Shown here one piece after another: positions 59,805 to 64,000 of a stretch of 64,000 bases of DNA (its first letter is position 1; each line of letters opens with the position of its first letter). The position numbers and the translations under genes were made by a program. Below the pieces are notes generated by a model. It ran no database searches, was not told where the DNA came from, and saw only the letters and a list, made by a program, of their open reading frames with translations. This stretch comes from Paenibacillus sp. FSL H8-0079 (GTDB lineage: Bacteria > Bacillota > Bacilli > Paenibacillales > Paenibacillaceae), in NCBI RefSeq assembly GCF_037991315.1, contig NZ_CP150300.1, forward strand, positions 434,001-498,000, read 5' to 3'.

Positions 59805-60431
59805 ATGTCAGGCATTGAAAAAAATGAAACACTTCGCGTCATTAGCGAACGCCATGCTGTCAAAAAGTACGAAAAAGGTTTTGTATTGCCTGAGGCTGAT
59901 CTGAATGCGATCTTGACAGCGGCTTCTGAAGCACCATCTTCATGGAACCTGCAACACTGGAGATTCCTCGTGATTGAATCCGAAGCAGACAAAGCGAAAT
60001 TGTTGCCAGTTGCTTACGGCCAAAGTCAAATCACAGATAGTTCAGTTACGATTGCTGTTCTTGGTGATCTGGAAGCGAACCGTAACACGGTAATCTACGA
60101 TCAAGCTGTTGAAGCAGGTGCATTGACTGCTGAAATCCGTGACGCATTGGTTGGTCAGATCAACGGTGCTTACCAAAGCGCGCAAACAGCTCGCGATGAA
60201 GCGATTCGTAACGCATCCTTTGCTTCCCAAAATATTATGCTTGCTGCACGCTCCCTGGGTTACGATACTTGCCCAATCGGTGGATACAATCCACAACAAC
60301 TGATCGAAACATTCAACATTCCTGCACGTTTCGTGCCAACGTTGTTGATCACTGTAGGTAAAGCTGCACAGCCAGCTCACCCGTCAGGACGTTTCTCATT
60401 GTCCGAGGTTGTTGTTAAAGGTTCTTTCTAA
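59805..60431 (+). CDS. nitroreductase family protein
   Basis: A 208-residue FMN-dependent nitroreductase. It shows VISERHAVKKYEKGF (FMN-phosphate binding), SEAPSSWNLQHWRFLVIES, FASQNIMLAARSLGYDTCPIGGYNP and the C-terminal VTLLITVGKAAQ-like strand with HPSGRFSL. The ATG at 59805 has GGGGAG just upstream; the long frame to 59607 is rejected as it reaches into the region behind the Rrf2 gene. Likely reduces quinones or nitro compounds and is probably under Rrf2 control. Confidence 0.92.
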   Translation: MSGIEKNETLRVISERHAVKKYEKGFVLPEADLNAILTAASEAPSSWNLQHWRFLVIESEADKAKLLPVAYGQSQITDSSVTIAVLGDLEANRNTVIYDQAVEAGALTAEIRDALVGQINGAYQSAQTARDEAIRNASFASQNIMLAARSLGYDTCPIGGYNPQQLIETFNIPARFVPTLLITVGKAAQPAHPSGRFSLSEVVVKGSF

Positions 60432-60471
60432 GTTAAAAGTACATCCGATGCTTGCATCAGCGATATAGGTA

Positions 60472-60518
60472 TACAAACAGCCGCACTTTCCTGTTGAGGG
60501 AAGGTGCGGCTGTTTGGC
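60472..60518. terminator. bidirectional terminator
   Basis: CAAACAGCCGCAC-TTCC and GGAA-GTGCGGCTGTTTG enclose a short loop: a very strong stem between convergent genes. Confidence 0.88.
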
Positions 60519-60610
60519 ATATTGGAGTTTGTGCGGAAAAGGCCATTCATTGGGACTCCAATCGATCGGATTACCACTCAAGTGAGTTCTTAGCTTCCAC
60601 CATGAAATGA

Positions 60611-61294
60611 TTACTTCTCAGGTGTTTCCGGGATTTGTGGTGCATGGAACGATTCCATGTACTCGATTGCGTTATACATCATAACGGCTGCTTCGGCACG
60701 GGTAATCGTTTGTTTGGGATGGAAGTTTCCATCGGCATCCAGTGCATTAATTTTGAGAACGAGTGAACGTTGAATAGCACCTTGATACTCAGGGGTAAGT
60801 TCCTGTTCGTCGGCAATGTCCACAGGTTTGATTTTAATCATCGGCAGATCGCCTTTGGCCTCGATGCCTTGCATCAGGAACAACGTGTATTGTTCACGAG
60901 TGAGCGCTCTGGATGGATCGATATCCTGTGACATTTGAATTCCATTAAATTGGGCGCGGATAAATGCATCACTGTACCATACGCCATCTTTTACATTAGA
61001 GAAGTAGTCACTTGGCAGTGGCTGTTTGATAAAACGAATCGTGTCCAGATTCAGATTCAGTCCATCTGCAATCAGTTGAATGCCCTGAGAGGTATTTAAC
61101 TCCAGCTCAGGCTTGAACAAGTTGTCTCTCACGCCTTTGATGAATCCATCCTGATGGAGAGATTCAATTTTGTCTGCTCCTGCAATACCTTGAATATCCG
61201 TGAATTGGGCCTGCGCAGCGTGGATTGGACCTGCACTTAGAGAAAGCGTGAGCAGAGCTCCCGCAGTTAATGTAGCAAGAATATTTTTCTTCAT
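60611..61294 (-). CDS. exported SLH-domain protein
   Basis: A 227-residue protein: signal peptide (MKKNILATLTAGALLTLSLS, cleavage near AHAAQ-type HAAQAQ), then two or three S-layer-homology-like units (FTDIQGIAGADKIESLHQDGFIKGV..FKPE and the C-terminal KINALDADGNFHPKQTITRAEAAVMMYNAIEY). SLH modules bind pyruvylated wall polysaccharides, so the protein should sit on the cell surface. Here almost nothing but SLH-like sequence is present, so it may be a small S-layer-associated protein. Confidence 0.88.
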   Translation of the reverse strand: MKKNILATLTAGALLTLSLSAGPIHAAQAQFTDIQGIAGADKIESLHQDGFIKGVRDNLFKPELELNTSQGIQLIADGLNLNLDTIRFIKQPLPSDYFSNVKDGVWYSDAFIRAQFNGIQMSQDIDPSRALTREQYTLFLMQGIEAKGDLPMIKIKPVDIADEQELTPEYQGAIQRSLVLKINALDADGNFHPKQTITRAEAAVMMYNAIEYMESFHAPQIPETPEK

Positions 61295-61452
61295 TTCGAA
61301 TTCGCCTCACTTTTCCAGGAATGATCCCTTTATATAAAAGTTATTTGCCCCTATAGACGACCCTACTGTTCAAAAGGTTGCTGTAATTTCCCAATAGAAT
61401 GGACGACAACAATTCTGAAAGAGGGAAGTGAAGCGCTGTGAAGGTACTGCCT

Positions 61453-62313
61453 CTAACCTTTGGATTTATTTCGATAATCCGTGGGGGAACGGCCCATCAT
61501 TTTGCTAAACAGACGGGAGAAGTAGTACGGGTCCTTGAATCCAAGCTCGGAACTGATCTGCTTCACGGTCCAATCGGTAAAATCCAGATAGCGGCACGAA
61601 TGCTGGATCTTGAGACGCAGGAAATAATCGATGGGCGAATGTCCTGTAGCTTGTTTGAACAACTGAGAGTAATGGGGGACAGAGAGCCGGGCGTGTGCCG
61701 CCAGTTCCTTGAGAGTGATTCCGTTCTCCAAATGCTTCAGCATATATTGAACGGATTGTTCAGCCGCACGTTTGCTACTAATGACCCCGCCATCTGTTCC
61801 TGACGTCTCCGGCCCATAAGCGAGCATACCAAGCATATAACCGATAATCTGGGAGGCGTATGTCATCGTCTGCATGGAGTAACCCGTCTCTAACGCGCCG
61901 TAACATTCATGGAAAAGCTCAAGCCATTTTTGAGCCTTAGCCGGTGGCATAGTAGAAATATGATGGGTTAACAAGGGTTCTATGTAGGATAAAGCATGTT
62001 CCCCGCGCAGATGAATCCAGAAGATGCTCCATGGTTCGGCTGCGTTGGCTCCGTACACATGAGGAACATGTGCAGGCAATATGATGAGGTTTCCCGGGCG
62101 GACATCATATGTCTTGCCGCCATCCATCGTATACCAGCCTGTGCCTTGGGCACAGTACATCAGAATGTGTGATTCACAACCTTCGGGACGGTCACGGTAA
62201 TGATGCTCTGCTTCGTGAAAGTAACCGATATCGGTAACATATAATCCGGACGTGACCGGATAAGCTGCAGCTTCTTGCAGCAGCGGGTCCGGAAGTACAA
62301 TGAGTTTTTGCAT
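61453..62313 (-). CDS. AraC-family transcriptional regulator
   Basis: A 286-residue regulator: a cupin sensor domain (residues 10-140, with HILMYCAQGTGWYTMDGGKTYDVRPGNLIILPAHVPHVYG) and a C-terminal double HTH (ITLKELAAHARLSVPHYSQLFKQATGHSPIDYFLRLKIQHS and VKQISSELGFKDPYYFSRLFSKMMGRSPTDYR). I choose the ATG at 62313 since the sensor domain starts there; a longer frame reaches 62400. It is divergent from the lactonase gene and is the likely regulator of it, probably a sugar-responsive activator. Confidence 0.88.
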   Translation of the reverse strand: MQKLIVLPDPLLQEAAAYPVTSGLYVTDIGYFHEAEHHYRDRPEGCESHILMYCAQGTGWYTMDGGKTYDVRPGNLIILPAHVPHVYGANAAEPWSIFWIHLRGEHALSYIEPLLTHHISTMPPAKAQKWLELFHECYGALETGYSMQTMTYASQIIGYMLGMLAYGPETSGTDGGVISSKRAAEQSVQYMLKHLENGITLKELAAHARLSVPHYSQLFKQATGHSPIDYFLRLKIQHSCRYLDFTDWTVKQISSELGFKDPYYFSRLFSKMMGRSPTDYRNKSKG

Positions 62314-62545
62314 ACGAAATCCGTCAGATTTACGCTGTAGGGGAGGTCTGTTGTTAGGTCTCATACTTTGTATTATGGTGAGAGGTGATAAGAGAGTCAA
62401 TGACAGATATGAGAGCTCACCGAGGTTGTACTCGATTTAGAAAGCCACGTTACAGGAAGTGAAGCAGTTGCCCGTGAATTGGGTAAGTACATACCAGTGG
62501 GAAGAATCTGACCAATGAATATATAGGACAAGGGAGAGATTAGAT

Positions 62546-63601
62546 ATGGAAACAGTCACAACCCAGGAAACGCTTTTCTATACAGGTACGTATGCTTCAG
62601 CAGATGAACCAGGAATATTCCTATGTGCATTGAATGCGGATACAGGAGAGATGCGAATCGTCAATCACATGGAGGGTGTAAGTAATCCTTCTTATCTGGC
62701 GTTATGCCCGGATGGAAACTGTCTGTATGTGGCGAGTGAGACGGACGAGGGAGAGGTGCTGGTCTATCGCAGAGATGCAGCAACGAGTGAACTGCACTTA
62801 ATGGATCGAAAGCAGACCAGAGGGGCTTCTCCATGTTACGTGTCTGTCTCCAAGGATGGTCAGTGGGTATTCACATCCAATTATAGCAGTGGCAGTGTCA
62901 ATGTATTCCCGGTAGGCGATCAGGGTACGCTCGGTGAGATGAGTGCATGGGTGGAACACACGGGAAGTGGAATTCACGAAGAACGTCAGGAAGGGCCGCA
63001 TGCACACTCCATTCAGCCAGATCCGTCCGGACAGTATGCTGTCGTATGTGACCTCGGTCTGGATCAGATCATTGTGTATCGCTTGGAAGAAGGACGTCTG
63101 GTTACCCATCGTGAAACGGATCAGCCACCAGGCGCAGGGCCAAGACATCTTGTATTTCATCCCAACTCGAAGTGGGCTTATGTAATCAATGAATTGGACA
63201 ACACGGTTACAGCATTCCTGTACGATGAGCGTAGAGGGGAGTTTACTACGGTGCAGCACATCTCGACACTTCCAGAAGGGCATAAAGGAGAGGGTACGGC
63301 TGCGGACATCCGTGTATCTCCATGTGGTCGTTTCCTGTATGCATCCAATCGGGGAGATGACAGCATCGTGCTCTATCATATTGATCAGGAGAGCGGTGAG
63401 TTGGAAGCCGTAGAGTGGACGTCTACGATTGGGCAGACACCGCGTAACTTCAATATTTTGCCTGGGGGGATTCTATTGGTGGCGAATCAGGACAGCAATA
63501 ACCTCGTAAGTTTCCAGATCAGTGAAGAAGACGGACGTCTGACGCATAACGGGTTCAAGCTGGAACTACCTCGTCCGGTATGTATTGCACCTGTGGTATA
63601 A
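62546..63601 (+). CDS. lactonase family protein (6-phosphogluconolactonase-like beta-propeller)
   Basis: A 351-residue seven-bladed beta-propeller with the typical repeats FYTGTYASADEPGIFLCALNADTGEM, NPSYLALCPDGNCLYVASE, HAHSIQPDPSGQYAVVCDLGLDQI, GAGPRHLVFHPNSKWAYVINELDNTV and IRVSPCGRFLYASNRGDDSI. It matches the YkgB/Pgl-type lactonases that open sugar lactones. AAGGGAGAGATTAGAT precedes the ATG. It is divergent from an AraC regulator. The natural lactone could be 6-phosphogluconolactone or another sugar lactone. Confidence 0.9.
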   Translation: METVTTQETLFYTGTYASADEPGIFLCALNADTGEMRIVNHMEGVSNPSYLALCPDGNCLYVASETDEGEVLVYRRDAATSELHLMDRKQTRGASPCYVSVSKDGQWVFTSNYSSGSVNVFPVGDQGTLGEMSAWVEHTGSGIHEERQEGPHAHSIQPDPSGQYAVVCDLGLDQIIVYRLEEGRLVTHRETDQPPGAGPRHLVFHPNSKWAYVINELDNTVTAFLYDERRGEFTTVQHISTLPEGHKGEGTAADIRVSPCGRFLYASNRGDDSIVLYHIDQESGELEAVEWTSTIGQTPRNFNILPGGILLVANQDSNNLVSFQISEEDGRLTHNGFKLELPRPVCIAPVV

Positions 63602-63653
63602 GTTGTAATACGGTGAAGTTAACGTGGAATATTACATCTGAAAAGTGTTCCAG

Positions 63654-63698
63654 AAGCTGTGAAATCATGGAGAAACACATGGTTTTACAGCTTTTTTT
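63654..63698 (+). terminator. terminator of the lactonase gene
   Basis: AAGCTGT-AA-CATG and CATG-TT-ACAGCTT form an interrupted stem followed by seven T. Confidence 0.8.
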
Positions 63699-63750
63699 AG
63701 TCTTTTTATATGATTAACTTGAAAATAGTGGCAATTATCACATTTTTTTA

Positions 63751-63779
63751 TTGACCATCGTTCGAACGTTCATTATGAT
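63751..63779 (+). promoter_or_regulatory. promoter with GTTCGAACGTTC palindromes before the XRE gene
   Basis: TTGACC (63751-63756), 17 bases, TATGAT (63774-63779). The spacer holds CGTTCGAACG (63759-63768) and the overlapping GAACGTTC, an alternating palindrome that would make a good operator for a repressor. Confidence 0.65.
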
Positions 63780-63837
63780 CAGAATATATGGTGATAAAAC
63801 CTAAAATCTGGATGTTGCACGAAGGGTGGTGCTTTCC

Positions 63838-64000
63838 TTGGAACCTGCAAATTCAATTCGGGAGCAATTAACCCAGTTTATTGATAAGAACAGCATGACG
63901 CTCTCCCGATTCTCGGAAGGATCTGGCATTAATACAGGCACAATTAGTCGTATTTTACATGGGAATCGTCCGATATCCGTGAGTCAATTGATTGCGATCT
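63838..64000 (+). CDS. XRE-family helix-turn-helix regulator (partial)
   Basis: The frame starts at a TTG (63838) behind GAAGGGTGG and runs off the window. The first 54 residues contain a complete Cro/C1-type HTH: IREQLTQFIDKNSMTLSRFSEGSGINTGTISRILHG, then NRPISVSQLIAI. The rest of the protein is not visible, so any sensor domain is unknown. Confidence 0.85.
   Translation, partial: MEPANSIREQLTQFIDKNSMTLSRFSEGSGINTGTISRILHGNRPISVSQLIAI

Overview
The window looks like a chromosomal stretch of a Firmicute of the Paenibacillus type. Pointers are strong AGGAGG-type ribosome binding sites with many TTG/GTG starts, a T-box before a seryl-tRNA synthetase gene, TPP and tandem glycine riboswitches, an SLH-domain protein, a RacA/MerR-like protein, a perfect sigma-D -10 element before a chemotaxis receptor, and many closely related housekeeping families. 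No tRNA, rRNA, CRISPR array, prophage or transposase was recognised. The genus is inferred from family content, not from a search.

Layout. 0-5.5 kb: tail of an unknown gene, a TatD-family hydrolase, then a minus-strand thiamine-precursor uptake operon (ThiY binding lipoprotein, thiamine-binding MTH1187/YkoF-type protein, ThiX permease, ThiZ ATPase) driven from a clear promoter through a TPP riboswitch and terminator, and a VOC-fold protein. 5.7-9.6 kb: a DUF2798 membrane protein, a palindromic array of four 24-base repeats, an MFS transporter, and a T-box-controlled divergent SerRS. 10-19.3 kb: a four-repeat Big_2 exported protein, a run of small single-domain genes (GrpB, DUF2809, GNAT, DUF952, DinB/DUF1572, histidine phosphatase, DUF2785), the 5-oxoprolinase operon pxpBCA, a Nudix hydrolase and a PNPOx-family protein. 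19.8-28 kb: an exported CpdB-like phosphoesterase with LysM, an ORF-less group II intron just behind its terminator, an EAL protein, a methyl-accepting chemotaxis protein and an ArsB-type pump. 28.3-32.1 kb: pstSCAB behind Pho boxes.

32.3-37.7 kb: an APH-fold kinase, a tandem glycine riboswitch before L-serine dehydratase (sdaAB-sdaAA), and an intracellular neopullulanase/cyclomaltodextrinase. 37.9-42.6 kb: response regulator, histidine kinase, ATPase and two permeases resembling a lantibiotic or bacitracin immunity module. 42.7-50.5 kb: a hexapeptide acyltransferase, a large PAS-hybrid kinase, lactate dehydrogenase, a MerR/coiled-coil protein, a Ser/Thr kinase-like protein and a RelE/ParE-type toxin-antitoxin pair. 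50.6-57.2 kb: methionine aminopeptidase, an MDR reductase, a CcdC-type membrane protein, and an unfamiliar three-gene cassette (HEAT-repeat membrane protein, divergent GT2, secreted/anchored protein). 57.3-64 kb: a GC-rich TetR plus MBL-hydrolase pair with twin palindromic operators, a possible small RNA, an Rrf2 regulator with a palindromic promoter, a nitroreductase, an SLH protein, a divergent AraC/lactonase pair and the start of an XRE regulator.

The most unusual signals are non-coding. (1) A family of three roughly 120-155-base structured repeats (3303-3457, 18710-18844, 28053-28192) shows compensatory base changes, and every copy is co-oriented with the gene that follows. (2) A compact group II intron without a reverse transcriptase. 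(3) A 195-bp palindromic array of 24-mers. These, with the HEAT-GT2 cassette, are the best candidates for something undescribed.
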